From contig CM063260.1 of assembly GCA_032158295.1 (NCBI GenBank), positions 14,703,452 to 14,767,451 of the forward strand: DNA of 64,000 nucleotides, in the 5' to 3' direction. The position numbers and the translations under genes are program-made. The DNA comes from Pycnopodia helianthoides (Eukaryota; Echinodermata; Asteroidea; Forcipulatida; Asteriidae). This document shows positions 45,690 to 56,055 of this stretch, one piece after another (the stretch's first letter is position 1; every line of letters begins with the position of its first letter). A model generated the notes under the pieces. It had not been told where the DNA came from. It saw only the letters and a list, made by a program, of their open reading frames with translations, and did not search any database.

Positions 45690-46165
45690 CAGAGTTTCTT
45701 GTGAGCCACAAACAAGGATGTCAAGGTCATTATGGAAGTCGTCACTACTGGGTCAAGGTTACATAGGTGGAATTAAATTGCATGGTGGTTATCATCCTGG
45801 CCGGCAAGGTCATAAAGGTGGAAGTGAAGGACGTCGGGCCAACATGGCAGTCAATGTCACAATGGATTTGAAGTTCGTGGCAGTCATCCTCATCGCAGTC
45901 TAGGTCAAAATAGTTAACATCAAGGTCCAGGAGGCCAGTATCATGGCGGTCAAGGTCACAAAAGTGGCATCAAAGGTCATGGTGGTCATCATCATGGTGG
46001 TCCGTGTTACAAAAGTATAAATGGAAGTCTCGGTGGTCATCTTCATGACAGCCAAGGTCATAAAGGTGAGAATGAAGGTCGTAGTGGTCATCATCATCAA
46101 GGTCCAGGTCAGGGAATCGAAGCCGGGGGTATTGGGCATCGGAAACGGTTAGGCAAAGAACAAGC
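45690..46165 (+). pseudogene. Gly/His/Gln-rich repetitive coding-like region
   Basis: The plus strand shows about four degenerate repeats of roughly 50-60 bp encoding GHKxGxxEGRxGGHHHxGPGQ-like segments, for example KGHGGHHHGG and GRSGHHHQGPGQG. One in-frame TAA (near 45930) and apparent frame changes before it break the reading. The minus strand of the same region gives a frame with a signal-like stretch (FSVLLVLCLTVSDA) followed by Asp/His-rich sequence. Codon regularity (GGT, CAT, CAA) favours the plus strand, but either could be the remnant of a secreted metal-binding or structural repeat protein. Confidence 0.3.
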
Positions 46166-46264
46166 AATACAGAAAATACATGTTGTTGGCGTTTTAACGA
46201 ACCGGCGAATCCGCCCACGCAGCTGAAACACGTCACTTTTTGAAAATGTATTTTCGCCAGTCCT

Positions 46265-46690
46265 TTAAATAAATACAAATAGATTCTGCAAATAATAATG
46301 TACTGGCTTTGCAGGCATATGCCGGAGTTTAATGTCATTTTTGTCGGCGGGCTGATGTGTTTCATTTTACTGGATAATTCATTTGACGCTAAATGATGGC
46401 CGGTCATTGTTCTCGTCATGTTCGAAAAACGTAACCAACAAACAGTTGAACTTCAAACAAAGAAACAAGAAATTGATACAAATATGTTCCGTCTCAACTT
46501 TTATTAACAAAGAGATGGTGGTTAAACTTAAAGACTAACTATTGACAAGAAAAACTGCGTGAGCTTTCATAGCAACAACTTCTTCATTAGATGCATATGC
46601 AACTACTTCATCACATGCAACGATGCAACTCTAATTAAGCAAGATATATAACCTGAAAGACTAATGCGACTAAGTTCACGACTCTGATTT
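46265..46690 (+). repeat. Repeat C, partial copy 3 (direct part)
   Basis: Matches 42790-43190 and 58290-58700 ('gcaggcatatgccggagttt', 'gaaaaacgtaaccaacaaac'). It includes a hammerhead-like motif at 46555-46596 (minus strand: CTAATGA core, GAAAG-CUC, ACGCAG), altered at one core base. Confidence 0.65.
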
Positions 46691-47225
46691 CAGTACACGT
46701 TATATTGTTATTTCGGTAATATTGTGTTTGCTATTATTATTCCGATGACACACTAAAAAAAAACGCGCACACACGCACAAACTAGATGACGCCGTTTTGA
46801 CAAAACTCCACCATTTATTTTTAATTATGTTTTTTTGCCCGAAATAACAAATACAAGGTATGCAATTTAAACATGAATAATCGCTAAACATACCGCATAA
46901 TTCCGAAATGTAATACATTCCTAGTCAGAGAGTCTGAATTTGGACTGGACCTACTGGTCATGTTCCTCTTACCCGGGAGGACTATCCCCTTCAAGTGACT
47001 TCGTCTCCCTGGAATGGAGTCCAATGCCACGGTTACTTCTTAGGTCAAATTCATATGGCTTACCAACTGACACATCTTTGACAAAAGTATTGAATGAAGG
47101 TAATACTTTGCACACACACGTATCTTACTGCAAAGATTTATTGAAGATTTTACCAGAACAAAAGGTCGCTTCAACCACCTTGGCACTAAATAGACATGTG
47201 GAATTCGGATTGGGTGTTTTAAAAT
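46691..47225. other. No gene recognised
   Basis: Short open frames on both strands without domain or splice support. Confidence 0.4.
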
Positions 47226-47560
47226 AATAATAATAATAATACGCAGTTCTTATATAGCGCTTTATCACGTCCGATGGGCGTCTCAAAGCGCTCAGTATTT
47301 TTCCTGCAAAGTATAATGTGGAGCTACGTTTTGAAGTATTAGACCTGTTCCTTTACATAGCACCATGCAATGGTTTACAAGGAGCTGTGGCGCAATATGC
47401 TGCCAATCAAACCATGAACACCGGGGCGAACCCCTTCTCTTAGCGATAAGTGTAACTGAGTTCTTTTATGGCATTACAAAACACACGGGACCTACGGCTT
47501 TACGTCCCATCCGAAGGACGAAACAGTAATGGTTAAGTGTCTTGCTTAAGTTTTATATGA
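47226..47560 (+). mobile_element. Dispersed SINE/MITE-like repeat with (AAT)n head
   Basis: Begins with (AAT)n, then 'tatagcgctttatcacg', 'tctcaaagcgctcagtatt', 'cggctttacgtcccatccga' and 'aagtgtcttgcttaag'. This combination is typical of a non-coding interspersed repeat common in marine animal genomes. Recognition is from memory of the motif pattern only. Confidence 0.55.
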
Positions 47561-47979
47561 GAATAACGTTTATTAGGATAAACTGCAATCTACCGTAACT
47601 ATCACTTGGTAATCTATTTCGATTATTAATATTATTATTATTATTATTATTTATTTGCCAATTTCACATAAAAATACAGAAAACAAGTAATTACAATAAG
47701 ATAACAAATACATAAAAACATTAAACATTATAAGGAGTCCATTCAAAAGAAAAATTTCTCTAAATGTCTAAACTTTCATAGTAATTCAAATCAGAAATGT
47801 GCTTCCTGCACGATCTAAGACGTAAAAACTATTATGATCGAGGAAAATGTATTTAAAGAGAGAATACAAGGTCAAATTCAGTTTTGTGATGCACTCATTT
47901 TCAAACAACTTGAGTTCTTGTTGAAATGGATAACAATCAAATGTCTCTAACGTCAAGCTGAAATGGTGTTAAAAAAATC
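47561..47979. other. AT-rich spacer
   Basis: An (ATT)n tract at about 47625-47650. No gene. Confidence 0.45.
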
Positions 47980-48420
47980 ATTTTATTTCATACTCTTTTA
48001 GAGCAAAATTTAATACATGACGTCATCGAACATCACCAACGAATGGGTCTGTACATTCCAAATATGAACTTTTGCGGCAGCCAAGGTCAAATTAATGCCA
48101 TTTTTTTTATGTGACAATCTCAGTATACAATTACCAAGTATTACTTTGACATGTGTTACAGCATCAAACGTGATTTTTATTTGTTGAAAAAAAAAAAAAA
48201 GATTATAAACAGAGTGGTATTTTACACCATTTGAACCTGAGGTAAAAGACTTGTAATATTTTCAATTTTCGTTCATAAGGAATAAATCTATCGGAAAATG
48301 GGTGGATCACAAAACTGATTTTGAACTCGGAGCCCCTTTTGTAGCAAACATATTTTACACTATAACACGCCTAACAAAGATCCTACAATTAGATTGGTTT
48401 AACACGTGAAATTAAAAGTC
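47980..48420 (-). repeat. Repeat C, partial copy 3 (inverted part)
   Basis: Inverted match to 42380-42510 and 57230-57680 ('gagcaaaatttaatacatga' against the reverse of 'catgtatcaaatttcgctc'). Confidence 0.6.
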
Positions 48421-48589
48421 TTATTTTTCATTAAAAACCGCGTGAACGTGACGCGCTATACACGCAAGAATCAGAGTACTATACCGTTAGCTATCAATAT
48501 AGTGTCACTTAGAAACAATGTACTACATTATACACATAATAAAAGAGCGGTCTTGTTTCCCTCGATCGGCTTCCCCTCGGGAAACAGTC

Positions 48590-49135
48590 TCGAAGCAGTC
48601 AATATTTGTTTCATCAGTTACAGTCATTAGCGTAAATCTCGGAAAGGGAACGGTAAAGCTGACTCAAAGATGCACCCCCTAGGTTCTGGGCAAGTGGCTC
48701 AACAATTGCTATTTTTCATCAAAAAAAGTGAGCAAAACCGATCACGAGAAGGAAGTATCTGTTCTAACCATAATCAGGACGGGGGGGGGGTCAACTGTTA
48801 CCGTTTTTGTTGACTTTGGGTTACACGCTTTTTTTTTGTTTTTTTTGTGTGAATTGTTTGACTTTTTTCCGCGTTTTCCTCCATCAATTCAAAATGTAAG
48901 AAATCAAAAGGGCCGACATAACCGGTGGATAACTTAGATTATGTTTGCTCAGCCTGTATTTAGGGGGTCAGTTGTGATAAAAGCCATTATTATAATCTTT
49001 TGTTTAACAAGATTTAATACAAAAGGTTTTATGTTTGAACTCATGCTAAACTCACCGATAAGATGATGACTTACTTCAAAACAGTAAGTTACGTCACACA
49101 TTTAAATATTAGTTAAAGTCACCTGGAAATTGATT
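48590..49135 (-). repeat. Downstream flank of C1q gene 3
   Basis: Same orientation as 560-1170. It contains the 'gtcattagcgtaaatctcgg', 'actcaaagatgcaccccc' and 'gggccgacataaccggtgg' landmarks. It lies about 1.3-1.9 kb beyond the stop of C1q gene 3, with a THAP reading frame between. Confidence 0.6.
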
Positions 49136-49410
49136 TCAAATTAACACTATAGTCTATATTTATTAAACGATAAAACAATTGTTTGAGTAATTGTTTGTCA
49201 GGATGCATATGCTAATAAAATTGATCAAGTTGTTTGGGGGTGACTCCGCCTATCCCCTTTTGTGACGTCATTCAAGACAGACTTCGCCTCGATCGAACAT
49301 CGACCCCCCTCGAATTTGCCTGCATTTACGTTGTAAAAACACGTGTAAGTAGGTCCAAGTAGTGCGCCTGTAGGTTTCGAAAAAAAGGGTTTTTCTTGCA
49401 TTTTCTGGCA
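49136..49410 (+). promoter_or_regulatory. Upstream region of the THAP reading frame
   Basis: CG-richer than the surroundings near 49250-49410 ('gtgacgtcattcaa', a CRE-like TGACGTCA). Possible promoter for the THAP frame; not otherwise supported. Confidence 0.25.
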
Positions 49411-49750
49411 ATGCCGACCAGGTGTATTGCTGCTGGATGCAGCGGGACAACTAAAAATGGGGTCAGTCTGCACCTGTTTCCTGCAGATCCCTAGTATAGG
49501 CGGTTGAGGACCGCGAAAGTCAGACTAACGAGGGCAAAGTGGTCCGGTCCGACGTCGTTTTCGGCGCAATGCAGCGAACACCTCGAGCCGCCGTGCTTCG
49601 AATCCGGAATATACCACACAGTCATTTGACATGAAGAGAAAAGTCGTTCTAAAACATGACGCCATCCCAACCATTTTTCCTGCTAGTGGGAAGTCAACAA
49701 AGATAAACGAACCTAGAGGAGCATTTGCCGAACTTGAACAATTTCGAGTA
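49411..49750 (+). pseudogene. THAP-domain gene 5' part with one internal stop
   Basis: From the ATG the frame reads MPTRCIAAGCSGTTKNGVSL, LFPADP, then TAG (codon 28), and continues in the same frame YRRLRTAKVRLTRAKWSGPT, QCSEHLEPPCFE to a stop at 49627. This is a nearly complete THAP zinc finger: CX4C near the start, FP, a conserved Trp, and the C-X2-H pair (CSEH). A +1 shift then gives LKHDAIPTIFP, the usual end of THAP domains, continuing to EQFR just before a possible donor GTAAGG (49750). THAP domains bind DNA in host regulators and P-type transposases. One stop and one frameshift suggest a pseudogene, unless the break is a sequencing error or exon boundary. Confidence 0.7.
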
Positions 49751-49759
49751 AGGACTTGC

Positions 49760-50413
49760 ATGTTTTTTAGCTTGCGCCAATCGTCACGATTTCTTGTTGG
49801 CACTGCATGCGATTCACCGTGCACGGTACCCGAGTGGACCATCCACACAGCAGCCTTCATCTGCATGCAGTCTGCTCCGTGACCGTAATTGTAAGCTAAC
49901 ATTTTTACAGCCCATTTGGTTACTGAAACGTCACCTAGTTATAATGAAAAAAGGTTTTTTTTAAAAACTACTAGGCATTCAAGTTTCAACGTACACAGTT
50001 TCTTGAAATAAGATCTTGGCTAAATTTGTTGTGATGAATTCCTAGGTTTCCGATTGAGATCGAGCTGAATCCAGTGTACACACAGGTCCTACACGCCACA
50101 CAGCTTGTACACTGTGGGTGACGTCCGCATACGCATACGCATCATACCGATCAGGTACCCAGACGTAATGTACGGGGCCAGACTACATATTTTTGCTTCA
50201 AATATCACGCCTCGAACGACGTCACGAACAGTGCCACCATGGGTCAAGGTAAAGAGGGCCTACTTTTTAATTTGTCAGTAAAAAAAAAACTGTTTTTTTT
50301 AAACTTTAGTTAAATGTTTATTAACATTTCACTCATCAAAATACATATCTTAATGACAAAAGCTTAATTTTTTTTTACAAAATACCACTGCCAGGTGCAT
50401 TTAAGTTTTGTTT
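49760..50413. other. Spacer between THAP frame and C1q gene 3
   Basis: No further THAP-gene exon was recognised. The minus-strand frame 49525-49902 is the shadow of the THAP sequence. Confidence 0.4.
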
Positions 50414-50419
50414 TTTATT
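50414..50419 (-). terminator. Poly-A signal AATAAA of C1q gene 3
   Basis: Minus-strand AATAAA 56 bp after the stop codon of C1q gene 3. Confidence 0.55.
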
Positions 50420-50474
50420 TAAAGCAGTATCCGATATCTTGTAAAATTCGTTTTTGTTTCTATCTCTGTTTCAT

Positions 50475-51293
50475 TTAGATTTCGTATAACAGGAATCCAG
50501 TAAAAGACGTATGATGGTTAGAGCCGCTATATACTTGACTGTTTACAGCTAAGTGAACTTGATCTCCATAGTGCAGGGGAATAACCGCACTGTTACTCAC
50601 TTGATGATAACCTGTAGCGTCTGCAAGCCCTGAAACAATGGCGTTACCGTTCTTCATCAGCTGGACATACAGGTAAGACTCACTTGATGCTTCCCGGACT
50701 GAGGACATAAATACGTATATCCCAGGCACAGTACACGTAAACGTGCCATTAGCCAAGTTGAAGTCTGTCCCTTCCTCTGAAAACAATAAAACTTCAAAAG
50801 GCAGAGGATCCCAGATGGATGGAGGGCTGAAGTTGGTATTCCTCACTGCAGTGAAGGCGGACCGTCGCGTATTACATTCACCTGCTTCACCAGTCTGTCC
50901 AGCTGGTCCAGATTCACCTCTCTCCCCCTTCAATCCATTCATCCCAGGCAGACCTTGAGGTCCCTGTTTTCCTGGCTGACCGACTCCTTGCTCTCCCTTC
51001 AGTCCATGATCCCCTTTAGCGCCTGGCTCACCAATCAGTCCATCTGACCCCATGTCTCCTTTAGCCCCGGATTCACCTACCTCACCAGGAGAGCCTGCAT
51101 CACCTCTGGGACCTACGGGCCCATGCTGGCCATGGTTTCCATTTGATCCAGGAAATCCAGGTATACCGGCTGGGCCCTGGCAGCAGGAGTTACACGTCAC
51201 TTCCGGATCAGGTGAAACTGCAACTGTAGCCACCATGAACTGAACTTGCATAATAGCCACAACAAGGGTTGTGAAAAGAAAATATTGAAACAT
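50475..51293 (-). CDS. Secreted collagen-like C1q-domain protein, copy 3 (272 aa)
   Basis: Intact minus-strand frame with the same plan: signal peptide ([20 protein letters not shown]), CNSCC at 34-38, collagen triplets 40-139 with the conserved Gly-X-Gly break at 103-105, Cys140, and C1q head to 272. It keeps the consensus Pro and Gly in the C1q core that copies 1 and 2 respectively lost, and NGT at 182-184. The first eight codons have no counterpart in the coding part of copies 1 and 2. They align with the non-coding segment upstream of their ATG, so the start has been re-created after a deletion of about 40 bp that removed the acceptor and the old ATG. The new N terminus is still hydrophobic. 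AATAAA follows the stop. Likely functional and secreted. Confidence 0.92.
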   Translation of the reverse strand: MFQYFLFTTLVVAIMQVQFMVATVAVSPDPEVTCNSCCQGPAGIPGFPGSNGNHGQHGPVGPRGDAGSPGEVGESGAKGDMGSDGLIGEPGAKGDHGLKGEQGVGQPGKQGPQGLPGMNGLKGERGESGPAGQTGEAGECNTRRSAFTAVRNTNFSPPSIWDPLPFEVLLFSEEGTDFNLANGTFTCTVPGIYVFMSSVREASSESYLYVQLMKNGNAIVSGLADATGYHQVSNSAVIPLHYGDQVHLAVNSQVYSGSNHHTSFTGFLLYEI

Positions 51294-51830
51294 TCCTCAG
51301 CGGTCTTATTTCTAGCGCTTTGGATATGCGTATAAACGGAAACTCAACAGAAGGTGACATTGCGAGCACTTATGTCAGTCCTGGCAAACCTGGATTGTCG
51401 GTGGTTTTTTTTTCTGTTTTTTTTTCTATACAATATTAGCTTTTCCCCTTTTTCTATTTTTTATTATTTTTATATTCGTATTATTAAATACTTATTTAAT
51501 AAATGTATTCTTGATAGACTTGCCAATATGTTTGTCTTATCAAGATGACGCAAACAGTCTCAGAAAATTCGCTTCTAGAGTTTTGTTGTTGTTTATCAAA
51601 TATTTTGGACACATTTTTTGTCAAAAATATAGTTTCGCAATAACTTTGTTATTGTTTTCCAAATAATCGACAAGATTGCATTATATTCAAAGATCCAAAT
51701 TGCCGCCATGTTCAGGATGTGGCTTAGGATGTAATGATGATGCCTAATTGACGATTTTACACTATTTCTTGTCCCGAAAATTGTTAAATTTGTATGTTGA
51801 ATATATTTCATTGATCAGATCTGGTGACAG
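51294..51830 (-). repeat. Upstream flank of C1q gene 3
   Basis: Resembles 2560-3010 and the inverted 37790-38235 ('agaaataagaccg', 'tgacgcaa', 'caaattgccgccatgtt'-type phrases). Similarity fades beyond about 51830, so the TAAACA and CGATCG modules of the other two upstream flanks are missing here. Confidence 0.6.
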
Positions 51831-52479
51831 TTTGAACCCCTAAATACAGACTGGAAACACTAAATCAAAGATGGCCGCATAATATGGCTAGCATTTTTGT
51901 ATTTCTACAATGCGTTTAAAATTATCACGAGACACATTAGACAAAGCATTTAAAAAAGCAAGTTGAAAATGTTGAAAAAGAAAATACACCCGAAAGGCAA
52001 ATAAAAATTACAACAAAAAAAACATAATGTTAAAGACGTTTTACCAAAGGTTAAACAAACGGTTGTCATGGTAACACCAATTTAGTTTATTTTCATTTTG
52101 ACTCCATATAAATATAATGAAAAGTCAGACAGTTTAGTTTTGATCGGATGCTGCGTTAAAAAGTTACGGGCAAAAATAATGGTAGAGTGGCAGGTAGGCT
52201 TAATTAGAAACTCTTTAATATCAGTGGAATTAAACGTGTTAGGGAATGGCAAGTGTCAGACAGTATCAGTGACGTCACGACAACATTTCAGAGAATTGTT
52301 CAGATATCTTGTGTGGAACACCACACTGTCACGATTGACTCCAAAACTCAGTGACAATGCAATAATGAAGTCACCGTCGATCACAGACGGCGTAAGGACG
52401 GGTACACCCATGAAACACATTATGACGGTACTAGACGGATGGAACTGAATGACACCAGCTCACTAGTGATTTACTTGTT
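51831..52479. other. No gene recognised
   Basis: The plus-strand frame 52098-52448 (116 codons) has ordinary composition but no known motif or splice context. It may be chance. Confidence 0.35.
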
Positions 52480-55400
52480 ATTGGTATTTCACTTTTATTG
52501 TTTTTACTTGAACCTACCTCGACTTTATCAAACTTTATAAAATGTATTTTAAGTGTGTTTCCAGAGGTAGTGAAGTATTTCATGACAGGAAGAATAAGAA
52601 ACTTCCTATCTTTCGATTTTGATTCGGAGACAGATACGCAACACTCTCCTTGAACTTCACTTTACCTTTGTCTGAGGACTTCGAAGTTTAGGAAAACAAA
52701 AGAGTGTCGTCGGCTTTGTTTGATTTCGGAAATCATTGGTTTTTTTTTATATAATTGTTCGTATAAACACAGGACATGTTATGTTGTTGTTAATGCATTA
52801 GTTAATTGTACTGTGTGTATAAGTTTTAATGTTAAATAAAAAGCATTCATGCCACGTAATTAATATTTATTGTTTACGTAATTTTGCGCCTGCGCTCATT
52901 GTCGAAAACATGTTTATTTTCACCTGGTACGTCTGCTGCCACCTATCGTCCGCTAACGTCTCCCATTGTAAGTTTCTAACAAGTGGTTAGTTTTGGGGTA
53001 ATTTTGAAAATAAAGGCGTTTCTCTTGTCTTAAAACTGTGTTGATTAGTTCCGTGGTATTTATTTTGGTACACTCTAAAAACTTAGAGTTAGAATTGAGA
53101 TGGATCTTGGTCCAGTTGGGCTTGACCCAGTAATGGGTCATTATGACCCGGAATCCGTGTCAAAATGACCCAGATATGGGTCAAACTGACGCAGAACAGG
53201 AGTTACAATTTCCCGGGTCATACTAGGCTGGAATCGGTTAAGGCTGTTTCAATAGTATAGTGTGAATACAAATATTGGGTTGACACTAAAAACAGCCCTG
53301 CAAGTTTGTGTTTGTTTGTAGAGATTTATGTTGGTTCAATTAAGTTAGTTTGTGTGAAACATTTATTGATTCTGCTTTAATTTGGTTTTTATACTGTTCA
53401 AAGCTGCGTGAATTGGGTGCCCCTACTATCCGACAAACCGTTCACTTGTTAACCTAAAAATAAACCCAAATTAATTGTTAAACTTCTCTGTACTCCTCAG
53501 TTTGCAAATGGAAATTTTGCTCCGGGGTATATAGGCTGTTAAGAAAGTTCTAAGTAAAGGTGAGGTTTACGCAACGGCTACCTGAGTTGTGGAGTGTGTC
53601 CCGCCGGGATGGTATAGTTTGCTAGGGATAAGGCCGTCAGCGCTGAGGTTAGTGATTGGGGGCTTGCCAGGTGGAGTTTGCCGGGCAGTACCCAGTTATC
53701 CGCTGAGAGGCAGCCACTAGGTTCACGGCGCATTCGGCCAAAGGGCCATTGTAATTATCACTGGAAAGCCTACAGCTTGTCGATAAGTTTATGTTGTATG
53801 AGATGAAATAAAGTTTGGCGCAAGTGTCATTTTTTTTTTGACACCCCGACGCGAGTGAAAGGTTGGACGGGAATTTTAAAAGGTACCATTAAATGTCAGT
53901 TTGCCATTATGTTCGAATTTATTTAAAACCATGTTATATTTTAAATTGTTGTGCTTAATCGGTTTGTCAAACTTTGAATTATAAAAGTGTGTTTTTTTTT
54001 TTCGAGAGTTACGTCCGTGTCAATGACTCCGTTTTCGTGTGCGTATAGGGATGACCCATCGTTATCAGTCTAAACAGAGCGCTGCAAGGTTCAGGTCTGT
54101 GACACAGACCCCCCACCCCCATACACCAAGAATTTGGGTAAATTTTGAACCGATTAATTATTTGTTTTTTATGTTTGTTTAGAGTGTATGCACAACAAAA
54201 ACCTTTGACAGCAAATTCAACTGGGAAAATATAAATCAACAACTTGTTATTAATTTTGTTTGTTGCTGGATACAAAATTTGACTACAACCTTGCAGCGAG
54301 GCACCCAACCACAGTGCTTTGGCACATATCAAGAAAAACATTACAATTTCAAAATGGTAGATCCCAACCCCGTGATACTCCGTAATATCCTGCAGTGTAC
54401 CAATACACACGTTTTAGGTAGGATGGGGTGTCAATCAACGGGGGTCGTCAATTTGGTCAGGAGGGGTGGTGGAAAAAATGTTTCCCCATAGCTCATGCAC
54501 AAACTCCTATATCTGCGGCACGTGCGCCACAGATCACTACCACAGCTTAGTGGTAAGGCATGTTGTGTCTGGCCGCTCTGGGTTCAATGGCCTTTTGTGA
54601 ATGAAGGTCTTGTGATCTTGTGCCGACAACAGACTGGTTTAGCAGACATAAATCATTGAGATAAGGCAGAACAGACCCTCTTAAACTCTTAACCTATAAA
54701 ATGGGCCAGCCACACCATTGTGACAGGATGACGTAACACCGTTGGCCCAAAACAATTGCATCGGTGCAGGGTTAATTAAAACAAATGCATTTTTGTTACC
54801 CTTGGAAGACTAATTGGGAGGCATCAAAACTACCCAAGAAAAGTTATTCATCTACAATACATTACGCGGCAACTACTTGGTGTCACTTGGATTTACTCAG
54901 ACCATGGGGCCGACTGGAAAAATATGTGCGACAATTCTCAATTGTCTATGGATATGTTGTCCTTTCGGGCCACCGAAGCCAGTTATGCTCAAGATTACAA
55001 CAACTGACTCTTTTAACACGTTTGATGACTAGGCTGGTAACTTGGCAAAGTTCGAGTATGGTGTCCTGTGCTGCACTATAATCAACTCAAAGTTCCCTAT
55101 GTGAACGTCAGAGTTGACGGAGTTGAAGTAATTTCTACTGAGTTAAATTCCGATTCATATTTTTTTAAGAGGGTGATATTGGATTGAGCAAATGAGACTT
55201 TACTAGAGTGGGATTTGAACCTGCGACCTCCGGGTTAATGCGCCGGAGCTCAATCAACTGAACTATCTTGCCCTAATGAGTGAAGGAAGTGATCACCAGG
55301 CGCACATTTACCTTTAATTTCGCAAGAAAAAGGGAAAAATGAAGCAAGTTCTAAAATTAAACTAGGGGAACAAAATGTGTAAAAAATAACTCTGAAATGT

Positions 55401-56055
55401 CACAGAACGCACCAGGGAGCTATCAATGTAAATGTTTCCTAGGGAACCTAAAACCGGGACTCAGACCCAATATCGTAAAGGCAAATGGCAAACATTTTAA
55501 AAGGAAAATACAAAAAAGAACCAAAAAGTGGGGGGTACCCCTGCGCCGTAAGGCTTCGATTGCGCTCGTTCTTTTCGCAAATGCCTAGACTATTCATGCG
55601 AATAAATCGTGTCTAGATTGTTGATTCTACACAAACGGCAACTAGCCGATATAGGCCCTCCCCACCACCCCCAAACATTAACAACACAATAATAAAGGTA
55701 AATAAAGCAATCAATGTACTAAGTTAATAAATTGAACGCCTCTTAGATGTCCCCAAAACGACCATATCGCCATTGTTGTTTACAATTGTTCGCCAATGTT
55801 CGTCTGCTTTCTAATTTGTTTAATTATGTCGTGATAATCTTGCAAGATGACAACAGATCGTCTCCAAAGAAGAGGAATTATCATGGTGAATTGTTGCAAA
55901 CTCTGTGATGGGGTCCATGGGGTTTTGTACACACGAGGTTGAGGGTACAATGTGGACCATAATAGCGTACAGCAATTGTGTTCAATTGTAATGTAGCTTT
56001 CAACCAAAAAGTAAACAAATGAAACGATAGCAGGGTCTGGTCAAACGACGCAATC
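52480..56055 (-). repeat. Repeat A, copy 3 (truncated)
   Basis: Same orientation as A1. It begins opposite the 34420 end of A2 and proceeds through the TGGGTC palindromes (53095-53220), the 53540-53760 block, 54010-54260, 54780-55140 and 55560-56050. It then stops where a C1q-type downstream flank begins. The promoter-like half of repeat A is missing. About 490 bp (54283-54770) are extra relative to A1 and include a tRNA-like segment near 54545-54595. Confidence 0.72.
55190..55290 (-). mobile_element. tRNA-derived SINE in repeat A3
   Basis: The minus strand reads 'ggcaagatagttcagttg' (A box), then 'gcaggttcaaatcccactc' (B box). Same family and same relative position as the SINE at 24345-24450 in A4. 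A1 (near 11780) and A2 (near 32530) have the empty site. Confidence 0.72.

Noticed and set aside
49525..49902. 125-codon minus-strand ORF
   Set aside because: It is antisense to the THAP reading frame, whose residues are clearly recognisable on the plus strand.
52098..52448. 116-codon plus-strand ORF as a gene
   Set aside because: No motif, no splice or poly-A context, and no related copy. It is compatible with chance in this length of sequence.
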